Shown piece after piece: positions 12,556 through 24,695 of a DNA stretch of 64,000 nt. Numbering within the stretch: the stretch's first letter is position 1; each line of letters opens with the position of its first letter. Origin of the DNA: Cyathus striatus (Eukaryota; Basidiomycota; Agaricomycetes; Agaricales; Nidulariaceae). A model generated the notes under the pieces. That model was given only the letters and a program-made list of their open reading frames with translations, did not search any database and was not told the DNA's origin. The translations under genes and the position numbers were made by a program. The stretch spans positions 2,852,001 to 2,916,000 of the forward strand of contig JAOVFP010000008.1 in NCBI GenBank assembly GCA_025738555.1, in the 5' to 3' direction.

Positions 12556-13585
12556 CATGTTGACATTTAAACATCCTTATGGATGCTATGTTTATAATTA
12601 CTTGAGGCAATTATCATGATTGCCCGCTCGATTTGATTTTTCTATCGGCCTTAGAACAGAACCCCGTTTTAACTAGTTACTTATGTTTCTTTAAAGCGTT
12701 GTTTTGGATGATGAGGATCATGTGGCCTGATCCCTAAAAAGAAGAACCAAACTGATGGTGGCGGACAAGTCCGATTGCTAAGGCATACACCATGCGTTGA
12801 AGGATGAGCGAACATGCGGCTTGTCGAAAAAATTTTACAGTGCCTCCCACGGAAGTTCGCGTAATTTGTTCTTTGTTTTTGTTATGTATTGCTTCTGAAG
12901 TTCTGATGAACCAACGCCCACTCGACGCCCACTGATTGCGACGAATGATCATTTTTTCTGTACGTTTTAGGATATTAACAGACATCGGGAGCCTTCGCCG
13001 TGAACTGCGGTTGGGCGGAGCTGCTATGTAAGTAGTTAAGTACATAAGCTATTTAGTTAAGTTTGTTGATGTGGGCGTGAGAAAAGCCCATCATTAGTTC
13101 CAAATGAAGCGTATATTACGTAAGCGATCATTTTGAAGTTGATCAAGTCACCTTTAAAGTCATTTTGTTGTCTTCAAGTGTTGCGAAGTCGCCAAATTAT
13201 CTCCCTCACTGAGACCTTCACCGAACACATCTTAAAATTTTATATGCGCAGTTTTGTGTGGAAGAAGAGATATATCATTTTTTTCTACTAATGCCGTACC
13301 GCCGGTTTGAACTCGAGGCCCCAGAGCGAATATACTGCACATTTTACACTGCCCTGCACTTTCCTGCACTTTGGTCTACACTAAGCTCGCCTCACGAAGT
13401 ACCCTTCCAGTTGACGTATATCTACATATGGATTCGGAAGGTACACGTGATATCGTGAGAAGGGTCTTGTTGAGCCTAGATATTGTCTCCGTGCTCGATT
13501 GTGGGCGTTCAAGTATTTGGTTGTGGGCTCTTGCTATATTATTCTTTTCAGCAACGAACAAACTTTTTCAACTGCTACTCTTGGT
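12556..13585. other. Intergenic region
   Basis: About 1 kb with no supported gene. An upstream ATG at 13428 opens a frame that does not join the hydrolase frame without splicing, so I treat it as leader sequence. A 103-codon minus-strand frame (12734-13045) shows no motif. Confidence 0.5.
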
Positions 13586-14952
13586 ATGCTGCACAAATCG
13601 TTCGTTGTTAGCTGCGACTCTCCTCGTGGCTGGGAGTTCAAGGCCTCTGCCAACCATTACGAGCTATATGAGGATGGATTAGAAGCTGAACGTGTTACAC
13701 TTATATTACTGCACGGTGCTGGACATCGTAAGTCACCTTGATTTTATCCGAATACAAAGAAACATCTGATATACGTATAAGACAAAGAACTCTTTGAGCC
13801 ATTACTGGAAGAAATTCGGGACCTACAACTACAACTGAATGAAACAAGTGCTGCACACGTTACCGATGCATGGGCCGTGGACTATCCACACCATGGAACG
13901 TCGTCTCCGTTAAACGATCAAAAACTAATCAATCGAACCGTATGTAGGTGGTTTCTCAATCATAATTATTCGTCATCTGTGACTATGGTTTATAGATATG
14001 GAGGACTGTGTTCATGCCGTCTTAGGGTTGTTATATTCTGGACTGATAAGGAATTCAAGAAATAACAAGATTGTCTTAGTGGGACATTCTGCTGGATGTG
14101 TCGCTGGGTGCGTATACATACCATTTTGCGGTATACAGTAATTATATCCAATTACAATGCACAGAATACTCGCACTTGAGAAACAAGCAGGCTCCGTTGA
14201 TTCGGCTATTTTGTTAGAACCTCCGTTTCATGAACTTCTTTCACCAAACTTCAGTGGACCGACACGTGCTTCAGTATTCTCCGAACCAGCCAAGAGACGG
14301 CGTGATATCTGGGATTCAAAAGAGGCAGCTGCAACATGGATGACTTCCCGTCCACCGTTCAACACATGGGATCCCCGTGTTTTTCGTCTCCATATTGTAA
14401 GCAACCCAACACTTTTTTAAAAAAAATTGATAGTGATGCATCGTTCGGAATAGGAATTTGGGTTACGCCCCCTTCCAACGTTTATGTATCCTGACAAAAA
14501 CGAGGGTGTGACATTGGCCTGTGATCGCATAGGAGAAAGTTTTGCCTACAGTAACACGGAAGAGTTAGCGCAAGGTGCACAAGCACTTCGTGGAGTTGGA
14601 AAGAGCGTGCCTATGTTCATTTTCTGCGGAGCGCAGAGCCCTTTTCGGTTAGTAAACCAAATTTATCACATGCTCGTTTCAAACATGACTCATGGCATTG
14701 CCCTTTTTACTTTCCAGCCCATCTCGTGAAACTTGCGATCAAGTTAACGCCGAACCAAATATCACACTTGAGGTCGTTCGTGGTATGGGTCACAGTGTAT
14801 GTACTGCTGCTCTTTGAGCTTATCTTGACGTTGACTAGATCATTATGTAGATGATTCATGACCAGCCTCGCCGATCGGCGGAGCTTGTTTGTCAGGCTCT
14901 GAAACTACGATTCGAAACATCTTCTGCTATTGGAAATGATTCGAAACTCTGA
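13586..14952 (+). CDS. Alpha/beta-hydrolase fold protein
   Basis: Probable serine hydrolase (esterase/lipase-like), substrate unknown. Seven exons: 13586-13727, 13782-13943, 13996-14107, 14165-14396, 14454-14647, 14718-14796 and 14851-14952. They total 1023 nt, or 340 aa. The oxyanion-type motif HGAGH is near residue 45; the nucleophile elbow GHSAG is near 131-135 (Ser as nucleophile); and GMGHS, near residue 306, carries the likely catalytic His. The acidic member is not assigned with certainty. No signal peptide is evident. The ATG at 13586 was chosen because the protein then starts like its family (MLHKSFVVSCDSPRGW) and the frame is open from there. It lies between the transporter and the desaturase on the same strand. 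Confidence 0.85.
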
Positions 14953-15767
14953 CATCAATTTTGAATAAATGTTTTTGAAGTACTTTTCCTGTGAGGATAG
15001 ATTAACAATATGAAGAATAGAGCATAAATACCGGGTATCCTAAACAATGTCTAAATTAGTTATGAAATGTCGTGTGTTTAGTGTGCCACATTTAAAATCT
15101 TAAATGTTAAATAATGCGTAAGTAAGTGAAATCATATGTTGACAATGTTATCACATGGCGTCATATTCACACCTTTGTGTGCGGCTTCGAACGGACATTG
15201 GAAATAAGGGGTCATAACAACTTCCGCGCAGTACTTAGTGTGGATGTTAGACTAAACGTATCTGCCGGAGCGGTAATCAAATGTTCATATGTTTACGCTC
15301 ACTGGGTCGTCTGCGCACTCATGGTTCCTGGAAATCATTGTCAAAAATCGAACATTCTCCATAGGCAACTCGGTAGAAGTTAATTTCACTTCCTGTTCTA
15401 CAAGTAAAGTTTCGGGATATTTCACCCACGTAATTCCGAGCGACATTTTCTCAGCAAAATTCCTAGAATCCATCTTTGGTACCTTTTTCACGTGTATGGA
15501 GATGTAAGGTTGGAATGTTGCGATTATCATCAATCTCACCGGTTCTTCGGTGGGCACATCTGTGATGGGATAACGGATTCATATGGAATTGACAACCTCC
15601 TTCGAGAAGATGAATATTTTCGTAAGCCTAGTCCATTATGCAGCGTAAATATTTAAAGCACGGAAACTCCTCAGGGGATTCATGTACATCTCGTAATACA
15701 CACCCCTACCACCGTACTGACACCCAGCTCCAAGAGTTCTACCATAGTTCATACACACCTCGTAAAT
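14953..15767. other. Intergenic region
   Basis: About 0.8 kb between the hydrolase stop and the desaturase ATG. Two overlapping short frames on opposite strands (15285-15557) have no recognisable motif. Nothing else seen. Confidence 0.5.
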
Positions 15768-17364
15768 ATGGACGAATGTCTTCCAGAGTTCGTTCCTATG
15801 ACGTGGTCTTTAAAGGAGATCAAAGCTATTATCCCGACTAGACTTTTTATTCAGGATACGAAAAGGGGACTGGTATATCTGGCGAGGGATATTTTCATAT
15901 CTGTCTTTGCATGGACCTTAATAGCGTTCATCGACACATATTTTACCAATCATTCCTTTTGTCATGCTGCTACGCCTTTGGGTGCAGAGCTGCTTCGCTG
16001 GAGTGCCTGGTGTACTTAGTATGTCGGAACATATAAATTCAGTTCTCCGATGATCTTAACCTCTTTTCTAGTTGGTGGTTCCAGGGGTTAATATTCACTG
16101 GGATATGGGTTATTGGACATGAAGTGCGTATATAATTCGTTTAGTCTTGAAGGCTTAGTGCATAACTTGCGCCTAACCGTTTCCTTATGAACATTTGGAC
16201 ATTAGTGTGGTCATGGAGCATTTTCTCAGAGGAAGGTTTTGAATGATATTATTGGCCTTGTAAGTGATCAGCACTCTCTACAGCTTATATATATATAATC
16301 TCATGCATAGGTCACACATACACTCCTCTGGACCCCATATTTTAGTTGGAAAATATCACATCATCGGCATCACATGAACCACGCTTCCATGGAGCGTGAT
16401 GAAGTTTATGTTCCGAAAACTCGATCCGACCTTGGACTTCGTAAAGAAACGGATCCGCTGCTTGATTATGATGAAATCCTTGGGGACACCCCTATATTCG
16501 CATTGTACATGTTGATGCGTCAACAGCTTCTTGCTTTCCCTGCTTATCTGCGTGAGAATATATTTTCAGCGCCTAGTTCATGCATCCTGACGGTTTATTC
16601 ATTCAGTGTTTAACGTCTCTGGTCAGAGAAAATACCCGAAATGGACAAATCATTTCAATCGTAAGTTACCATCACTTTCATTATCTATACATCTAGCCTG
16701 AAGATCCACAGCTAGCTCCATATTGTTTAGTGAATCACAGAGAAATGCCGTAATAATCTCAAATCTTAGCATCACATTCATGATTTGGGCGGTGTCACAT
16801 GCTTGCTCGATGTTTGGAACAGTCAATGTAATCAAATACTACGGAATTCCATGGCTAAGTGTATCACACTGGTGTTAGTACTCAAAGTCTTCTATGATAT
16901 TAAACCCTGACTCATTATCAGTTATTATGATAACCTACTTGCATCATACTGATCCAGTCCTCCCTCATTATCGTGGAAATACATGGAATTTTCAACGAGG
17001 TGCTGCAGCCACTGTTGACCGACCCTTTCTTGGATGGCAAGGTCGTTTCTTCCTGCACGATGTAGCACACTATCATGTTATCCATCACGTAAGTGTTGTT
17101 TTTGATTTCTATCTAGTGGATAGCCAGATTTTGCTACAGTTCTTCCCCAAGATGCCATTTTATCACGGAGAGGAGGCTACCAAGCATCTAAAAGATTTTA
17201 TCGGTGATCATTATGTCACATCAGATATTCCTTCATTCAAAGCACTTTGGCATAACTACAATTCGTGTCAGTTTGTTGAAGATGAGGGCGAAATTTTATT
17301 CTACCGTGACAGGAAAGGTAAAGCAATCCGACGGCCGCCGAGAGATAGCAAAGAAAAACACTAA
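15768..17364 (+). CDS. Delta-12-type (oleate) fatty acid desaturase
   Basis: Membrane di-iron desaturase of the endoplasmic reticulum; the family introduces a double bond at C12 of oleoyl lipids. Eight exons: 15768-16018, 16072-16123, 16206-16259, 16311-16551, 16607-16660, 16712-16873, 16922-17088 and 17140-17364. They total 1206 nt, or 401 aa. All three histidine boxes are present: HECGH at residues 100-104 (split by an intron after GHE), HHRHH at 136-140, and HVIHH at 323-327. Family blocks include VYVPKTR, TYLHHTDPVLPHYR and KMPFYHGEEATKHLKDFIG. The protein starts MDECLPEFVPMTWSLKEIKA, and the tail is basic. Related enzymes can act as acetylenases or conjugases, so the exact regiospecificity is not certain. 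No lesion seen. Confidence 0.92.
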
Positions 17365-17856
17365 TACTCGCGTACATAAATAGTGGTTTTATGCGGGTTT
17401 TATGCCACAGTTCTTTCGAGTCTGCTGCATAAAATATCAACCACACTACCAAATAGATTAGTACACGATAGAATAAACAGATACTTACAGTAACTTAGTA
17501 CTGATTTGAACAGTTACTGCAGCCGTTGTACTTACATCAAGTGTCTATCTGAATGTTGATAAGAAATCGGATTTCAGTCTTCAAAGTGTCGTTGCTTTCT
17601 ACAGAACAGTATTTTCGGGATCCTGTTCAGCACAACCGCAACTATGACAGTCAAATGCACATTTAATGGTGTGCGCAAACACTTTTTGATGAAACGCAAA
17701 AATTTCCGGACGTTGTTCGGTGCACACCTTTTTAATCCCAGCGCACACCTTTTGAGGTCAGTGCAAACATTTGGGTAAGTAGTAACGAACAATTTTTTTG
17801 AGTCGCAATTTTCTTTTCGTTTAGGTGAATTAGGTATAGCTTTATACACAGTGAGA
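17365..17856. other. Intergenic region with short GCACACCTTTT motifs
   Basis: About 500 bp downstream of the desaturase. Around 17665-17770 the sequence has degenerate repeats of a GCAAACACTTTTT / GCACACCTTTTT type. The 91-codon minus-strand frame across it has no known domain. Nothing else supported. Confidence 0.45.
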
Positions 17857-18151
17857 AGTACTGGACTCTTTCGACCAAGTGTTCAGTCACGCGTCACGCA
17901 GGGCGTTTGAACTGAACAAGACTGAACACTTGAGCACATTCGTCACGCGTCACAGGCTGCCATGAACATAAGTTTTGAGGCAAATATGGCGCTTAATTAG
18001 CCGATTTTTCCGCCCGTGCCGGGCGGCTGTAGGGGCATGAACAGAACCACCAGGTGTCACGCATCAACTCAGAGTTTGAACACTTGGTCAAACCAATTTT
18101 TCGCGTCACGCACCAGAAGCCGTGAACAAGTGGTCGAAAGTCTCCAGTAGT
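17857..18151. mobile_element. MITE-like element, ~295 bp, with ~28-bp terminal inverted repeats
   Basis: The left end (17857, AGTACTGGACTCTTTCGACC) is matched on the other strand by the right end (18151 inward, ACTACTGGAGACTTTCGACC), and the similarity continues to TGTTCA. Copies of the CGCGTCACGC motif occur inside near both ends. It has no coding capacity. I could not identify a target-site duplication. It is probably a non-autonomous DNA transposon; the superfamily is unknown. Confidence 0.65.
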
Positions 18152-19945
18152 ATAGGAAACAATGATTCATAACTTATAGGGTTCAATTAGGAAACACATA
18201 ATCAAATAATAGCTATTTATCATCAAGAGCTGGCCATACTTTGTACTAGTAGGTTTTATAAGAAGAAGCTGCAGGCGAAGCGACAGAAATAGAAAGTGAC
18301 TCAGAAGGTGGGAAGCCATCTATATTCGTTCTCGACAAGCTACTTACTCTTCGCTTCAGCATCCCGGGAATCACCGCCCATCCCCACCTGGGGCAGTCTC
18401 TATCTGGTCCAACATCATTCAATTGTCGTGGTTTTCCTCTACACACAGTGTCGTCCCCAGCGCTCAATCGTATCGAGTGGCCCTTGAGCGCCAGAGAGAT
18501 ACGGAAAGGGGACCAACAGCGGGCGTGTGTTAGCGGAGATGATAAGTTGGTAGTGTGAGGTGATGCAGAAGAATGGGATCAATCACCATATGTTTGGCTG
18601 CTTTACAGACAAGATACTGGATGCGCATCGTTCTAAACTTTGAACAACTCATTGGTACGTGGTGTGCACGAAGATTTAATATTTAGTAGTAAAACAAGCG
18701 GATAGTAATAGTAGATTTGGTGACGTGATAATCGGTAAGACTCGGAGACAATTTTCATACTAACTTTGACAAAACACACGTACCAGTTGGTCCAACACGA
18801 TTGCACCCCCCATACTGTCGTGGGATTAAGTAAATAGTATGGCTGAATCTTGGGTTAGGAAAGTGCCAAGAAGATGGCTGAAGTCGGAGACTCGAGTTTG
18901 TGTATGCGTTTAATTGACAATGTTTGGCAAGGTTGCTTTGGCTGCTTTAAGAGGCCATCGATAACGATCATCATTGTTCACATCCATAGGCGTTGTCCTC
19001 GTAATTGTAAATGATGAGTTGACGGACTAAGATTGCTGTGTGGGAACTTGATGGATGTTATCTAGTGCTTTCTTCTTTTTCTAAATTTAGTTGGTGGGCG
19101 TTATCCAGCCTTCAAGGGGGTGCGAAATCCAGAACTACTACATACCGTGACACTTCAATAAGAAAATATCTCCTAAAAAGGAATTTGGCCTTTAATGTAG
19201 ACAACTCCGAGTCGTTCTGGGTCTCATATCTTTCTGTGGTGGATTTACTGTTGTTAGTCAGGTATAAGAATTGAACTCAGGATGTAGATTATTTTTTGGA
19301 CACGCAGTATACTGTGCATCAGAAAAAGATTACACCCTCAAAGACCATAAGTAATTGGATGATGAATGATATTTGAGCCCACAATTCCATACAGTGTACG
19401 CTGCTTCCGAAGTTCCATATTGCTTCGTACACACATCACAAACAATGGTTACGGCGGCGATATACTGGCTAACACTCAAAAGAAGTTACAAACCTATAAT
19501 TTCGTACTCCGGATGAACTGGTCACTTCATATGATATTCGGCACTTAAAGTAAGCACTTAGGTCTTATCTCTCTCACCGCATTGAGGATTTTAAAACTCG
19601 TTGCGGAAATAAATTGGACTACGATATGACGCAAGAGTCTTAAATAGAACTAACTAATTGCAATCTGGAGTTGTTGCTGAATTAACTCGATATATAGAAA
19701 CCGTTCTAAATCATACAGGAGATGTTTTGTTCTATATTTGATTTTGAGCTCATAGTAGGTGTGATGAGCGTTGTGCACACACTGGAGTAATGATTCAGAA
19801 GATGGCGAAATATGGATGGGATCAGTTGATATTCATGTGTGCTCAGTCACAACATCACATAGAAGTTTCCGTGCTTCAGAAAATTGACCCACAAATATTA
19901 TACTATATTTATACGCTCCTGGCACTGGAATGTGTTATTCACTCA
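18152..19945. other. Intergenic region
   Basis: About 1.8 kb with normal CpG content and no supported gene. The frame open from 19790 runs in phase into DUF6533 gene B, so translation could start upstream of the ATG I chose for that gene. I prefer the internal ATG because it fits the family's N-terminus. Confidence 0.5.
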
Positions 19946-21411
19946 ATGGCTTCCTCAGCTGCATTGGTCTTGGCATGCCGCTATATTTCAGGTGTGTACA
20001 TTCCTCAAAAAAAGAAATGTATACTGAGGTCAAATAATGCAGCATCGGCTCTATCCCTTCTCATCTATGACCATGCGATAACCATTGGTCGTGAGATTGA
20101 AACTATCTGGAACTCGCCTCGGAAAGGAGCAAAACGCTATCTACTCCAACTGGGGTTTTTCATCAATCGATATGTTGTGGAAATTGGTTTAATTTATGGG
20201 GCTTATGGTAACATAATTATATGAGTACATATCGCGTATTGCTGACACAAAAATTGAATGAATAACAGTCCTATCTGGAATCGCATCATCCTTGGAACCT
20301 GTCGTACGTCATACTTTATAAAACGTTGTACTGTGTGTGCTGACAATTTGGTATAGGTGTAAGCATACATTTTAAGAATCATTTCACTGACAACAATTTT
20401 GCGGCAGGTGCCAAGCGTTTCTCTGGGTCCTAGGGGTCTCTGGAACCTTAGTTGTTGCCATTTCACATTGTTTGTGCTTTCCTCTACGACCTGGCAATAG
20501 CTGATGGATTCTAACCAATTTAGTTATACTTGTTCTAAAGATATACCAATCATGGGACCAGAGGAAAGCTGTAGCGTACATATTGCTGGGTGGGCAAGTA
20601 ACGGTTTTCGTAGTATTTGTTCCAATGCTCGCTATAGCTGTATTCCGTGCCCAAGGTGAGACGAAATTTCATGAATAAGTGCTTTTTACCCTATATACAT
20701 TCCCGAATAGCTGGAGTCAAGGTGATTCTCAATATATGTGTAATTGAAACGATTCCGGTTTTCTTCCCAATAGGGATTTCAATGCTTGTGAGTAATTCCT
20801 TCACATCAAGTTCAGACATCTCTAACCACTATATTACTAGCTGGTCTTCGACACATTCATACTAGGCTACACCATTTATTGCGCTTTGGCGGAGCCTCGC
20901 CGACATCATGCTGAAGTCTTAAGAAGCCTTCAGAATGATGGTTTCAAAACCCTTATTGTTCGTTATATCTTCATTAAAATATTCGAAATTAATAACCGTC
21001 ATTTTCATTAGGGCCTCTTTGGTATATCTCACATTCAATACAATATTCTAGGTACTAACCTTGATGATGTCGTGCAGCACTCCGAGTGGCAACGGTTGTG
21101 GTTACCAGTATCGGAAATGTAAGAACATCATAAATTGCTACTACGCTATTTGTGATATCTGACTTGAACGTGATACTTCATCTATAACACAGCCCAGTTA
21201 CTGTTTGATCATGATCATGTTAGTACCATTTTGCATAATTTTACGATTTACTAATGTATTCTATAGGACGGTCGTTGCTCTGTCTACCGCCGTAAATTCA
21301 CGCCTTCATATGCGGCTCGAGGAAATAAAGTTTTACGAAAGCCCGCACTTTGAATCCTTTGAAATGGAGGGAATAACGGTGAAAGTTCACAGGGAGGTCG
21401 AGCTCCTGTAG
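19946..21411 (+). CDS. DUF6533-family membrane protein (divergent copy B)
   Basis: Third-party relative of copies A and C, in a different subgroup. The start MASSAALVLACRYIS (19946) is spliced at 19991/20043 to ASALSLLIYDHAITIGREIE, which is the family's YDH...E..W block. Next come CQAFLWVLGVSGTLVVAISH, then FILVLKIYQSWDQRKAVAY joined across an intron at about 20470, then VFDTFILGYTIYCALAEPRR and HHAEVLRSLQNDG. The last exon has ALSTAVNSRLHMRLEE and ends VHREVELL at 21411. Exons 1-2, the ~20470 intron and the ~20655-20712 intron are well supported. The junctions around 20285-20405, 20950-21010 and 21115-21270 are not resolved and may include a very short exon or damage. Confidence 0.7.
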
Positions 21412-22091
21412 GTAACCACTGTTCTAAATTAATGTTTTTTATTCGTTGTACGCCATGTGATATGATTATTTGGGTTCTCTGCTGTGCAAAATGATTGCCG
21501 GTCTCTCAGTTGAACTTAACAAGATTGGCAAGTAAATGGGAGTTAACATTGTCCACCGCTGTTATTCTTCCTTGATTCTTCCAGTCAGCTCCTGCCACTT
21601 ACTATCATAGAGCGTTCCTCCATTCCACGTGATTTAATTAAGTACTAGTGTACTACCCCTTGTTCTACTCCTTTTGAACTTTGACTTAATCTCGTAAACT
21701 TTAGCACAGAAATTGTAGTTCTGCAAGTTATTGAAAGGTGGTAATTAAACAAAAGATGTAATAACAATAAGTTATTTCATTCATGTGCGTTCTGCATGCA
21801 ACAGGTGTTTCCACTGTCGTCCGTGGCCCATCCTGAGCATTGTAAGATAATCATTAATCAGAGCGCGCTGGCCACACCGATTAGAAGTGTAAGTATTATT
21901 AATAGCATTTTTCTCTTGCGCGCATGTAAGCCATAAGTTGCCATGGTCCGTAATATGTTTCAATGTGTAGGTCCCTGATTCTCTGCCCAAGGGATATAAG
22001 TATACACACACATGTAAATAAGTAGTGCAAAAGGGCTGGTTTCGAATCGAGCCGAAGACGCAAGTTCCCTTTGATGCCATGTTGAACATTC
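21412..22091. other. Intergenic region left of the transposon island
   Basis: About 680 bp of AT-rich DNA with no supported gene, ending at the ACTATT target site (22092-22097) of the first nested element. Confidence 0.5.
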
Positions 22092-22158
22092 ACTATTATG
22101 GAAAGTCTAATGACCACACTCAAACACATCAATTATAATTGAGCTCCAGTGTCAGTGC

Positions 22159-23407
22159 TAGGCAATGTCATGGGTAACCCATGGGTATCTGGAGCTCAAC
22201 CTGTACCCATACCCACACTAACCCATACCTGTGGGAACAGGTACAGGTTTGCATGGGTAATCAATACCCATGGTAACCCATGGGTTTTACCATTACTTTT
22301 TCAATTATATATTTTGATCGATCTAATTGGTCAATTTAAGCGTTTGTAGGCTCATTTTAAACGCATCACGGAGGGTGTATTGTGTATGAAATGTGATACA
22401 AATACGGACTGATTTGAATGAGTTACAACAGTTTGAATAGAAATTGTTAAATATATTGAAATATTCAATACTAAATTTAGACAGATCCAAGCAATCGATT
22501 TAAACGTTCATAGGCTCATATTAAACACGTCGCTGAGGGTCCTTATCATCCAAAACTTGATACGAATACAGATTGACTTGAAAGAGCTACAAGAGTTTTA
22601 ATCGAAATTATTAATATATTCAAACAAAATGAAAGTGTTTAATTACATATTCAAGCCGATCCAAGCGGTTGATTTAAACGTTCGTAGGCTCGTTACAAGC
22701 ATGTCGTAGAAGGCCTGTACCATACAAAAAGTGATACAAATACAGACTGATTTGAAAGAGTTACAACAGTTTTAAAAGAAATTATTAAATGGATTCAAAT
22801 GTTCAATAATATATTCAGACCAATACAAGCATCACAAATTAAATGAAAGCTGTATTAAGTCCAATATACAGTAGTATGGAACATGCCCATAGCACATGTA
22901 ACCAGTATGTACTAGTGCAATCTGTCTATTCAAATAAGAAATGAGTGATTGTGATTTAGAGTAGGAATTTTATTGTCTGTGTACAAGGAAAGAGGCAAAC
23001 AATATCATTCATAGAAACAGAACGAAACCGCCTAAAAATACAAATGTAGGGTCGTTATGACCGTGAAGCGTAGGGCTATTCGGGTATCTAATATCGATAA
23101 CATACTAAATAAATTGGAGTCGCAATGTTAGTTTCAATGAACTGTATAATATTATATCACCTAAGCTCAACCCCGCGAGCTGAACAAAATGCAAAACCGA
23201 GTTTTCCTGTAAACACAAACCTTTAGTATAGTAACGTATGCTACGCACTTAGTAAAAGGTATTATGCTTATGGCAACTTCATTCTTTTCATTTTTATTCA
23301 ATACACTACCTGCGGGTTATGGGTCTCAAAGACCTGACCTGGACCTGTACCTGCTGGTACCCTTACCTGTGACTTGTGTGGGTATGGCATACCCATGCTA
23401 TTGCCTA
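22159..23407. mobile_element. hAT-like non-autonomous DNA element inside the MITE left arm
   Basis: The ends are inverted: TAGGCAATGTCATGGGTA at 22159 against TAGGCAATAGCATGGGTA read inward from 23407. Both subterminal regions are full of CCCATGGGT/GGTAC-type palindromic motifs, as in hAT elements. It has no transposase. The uninterrupted sister arm at 37.7 kb shows where it inserted. Flanks AGTGTCAG (left) and AGTGTCTG (right) may be a decayed 8-bp duplication, but the exact ends are uncertain. CpG dinucleotides are still common inside, unlike in its neighbours. Confidence 0.65.
22320..22820. repeat. Three tandem ~165-bp repeats inside the hAT-like element
   Basis: Copies begin near 22320, 22494 and 22658. 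Each has GATCCAAG(C)..GATTTAAACGTTC, TAGGCTC, then GATACAAATACAGACTGATTTG, and a run ending in ATTCAA. The copies have drifted by many substitutions. No coding potential. Confidence 0.75.
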
Positions 23408-23659
23408 AGTGTCTGGCACCATGGCTTCTCAGTTAGATCTTACAATCTCTGTTTTAGAATTTTACTTAAGCAATATTGGGCACATACTAAGTGTGGTTGT
23501 CCAGTATGGTGGTAACTATGAGTGCTCAAGCAACTATTTAGTTCTTTACAGTAATGTAGAGCAGGCAAAGTGCCTGTGCTGCAAATTGCAAATTATTTGA
23601 TATCTCAAGAAGTTCAAGACCATGTTACATTATTGGCTAGATTACTGTGGAATGTGAAG

Positions 23660-24366
23660 TGTTGTTGAAGGGGAAACTGTTGTTTTGGCAAGTGTGACTG
23701 CATCCATCAGTTGCTAGAGGCTTTGAATCAAGAGTATGAGTTTTGATAATGTGCTTGAGATAAGTCTGAGAGGGTCAGACTTTGAGTTTTTTTTTTTTTT
23801 TTGATATAAGAATGTGAGAGTGAATACTTGAGAGTGTTATTGATGGTAGTGTTGACCCGAGGGCACTCTTCTTGAGCTACTTGACACTTATTGGGCAGTG
23901 GAGAATGGATAGGATGGATGTCAACTGATGTGGTGTATTCAACTGAAGAGATGTAGCTAGCTACAGAGGGGTTTATATATGTAATTATCTATGTGAGCCA
24001 TATAAAATTTAAAAGGTAAACTAGAATAATGAAAAACATAGCTTTGAGGGGATGTGTGTGGCAATGCATGCTGAGTGTTATCACTTTTCTGCCATTGTCA
24101 ATTGCTGTGTCCAATTCCACAAGTGTTGTCTGAGCCAAATCAGGATGTTTGCTTTTGGGGTTGTTTGGTTCTGAGGGTATTGGTTGGTCTGGCATGTGAC
24201 TTGTTAGTTTCAGAACATGTCGACTTTAGTGGAATAGCTTTTATATTCTTCTGACTTCATTGTTCTCCATGGTCTGGTATGTGTTTCCTTTGTATTGTTA
24301 TTAGGATTCTGATGTGGACTATGTATTCTATGTGATTACATACATAGGCTGCTGACAGGCCTTACA
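23660..24366 (+). repeat. LTR-like direct repeat, left copy
   Basis: Same-orientation match to 36,912-37,657, strongest from the shared AGCTAGCTACAGAGG segment (near 23954) onward. It ends GGCCTTACA in both copies, and its start near TGTTG is approximate. The copies differ heavily, mostly by transitions. I infer the two LTRs of an old element that inserted into the MITE and was later hit by the copia element. An 18-T run lies near 23788. Orientation of the element is not known. Confidence 0.5.
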
Positions 24367-24637
24367 TCACATCCATACATGTTCCACTTGTGTTCTCCAC
24401 CTAATCCCTCCTTCCTGCTCACTTGTTCCAATCTTTCCTCAGATTATACCTCTTCACTCACTGTCCAGACACAATGCCCATCCACTGTGACATTCTTATC
24501 TCTCAAAATAACTATGACATTGGTACCAAATTGAAACCCTGAGTTTGACAGGAGAACTCTTATCTCATTGCAGACTCTTCAATTATTCAGTCTTTAAATT
24601 TTTCTTACTCAAGTTTTCCATTCACTAGTAATGTTTT

Positions 24638-24695
24638 TGTTAAGGTATGAGCTCAGGGTTCACTATAAGGTAAACAACTTAGATTATTATGTACC
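24638..24695 (-). repeat. Deleted extra LTR fragment at the 3' end of the copia element
   Basis: It begins TGTTAAGGTATGAGC like the LTR, then jumps to the LTR-internal CAGGGTTCACTATAAGGTAAACAACT and ends where the full LTR begins at 24696. The GTTTT duplication lies outside this fragment, so it was part of the inserted unit or arose by later LTR-LTR exchange. Confidence 0.65.

Noticed and set aside
12734..13045. 103-codon minus-strand frame
   Set aside because: No motif and no plausible neighbouring exons; within chance length for this DNA.
23785..23806. 18-T run as a poly(A) tail of a LINE or processed pseudogene
   Set aside because: It lies inside the LTR-like repeat, with no coding remnant upstream and no flanking duplication found.
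23989..24195. Minus-strand frame similar to 37254-37451, as if a small conserved gene
   Set aside because: Both lie inside the LTR-like direct repeat; the similarity extends beyond the frames and is explained by DNA duplication.
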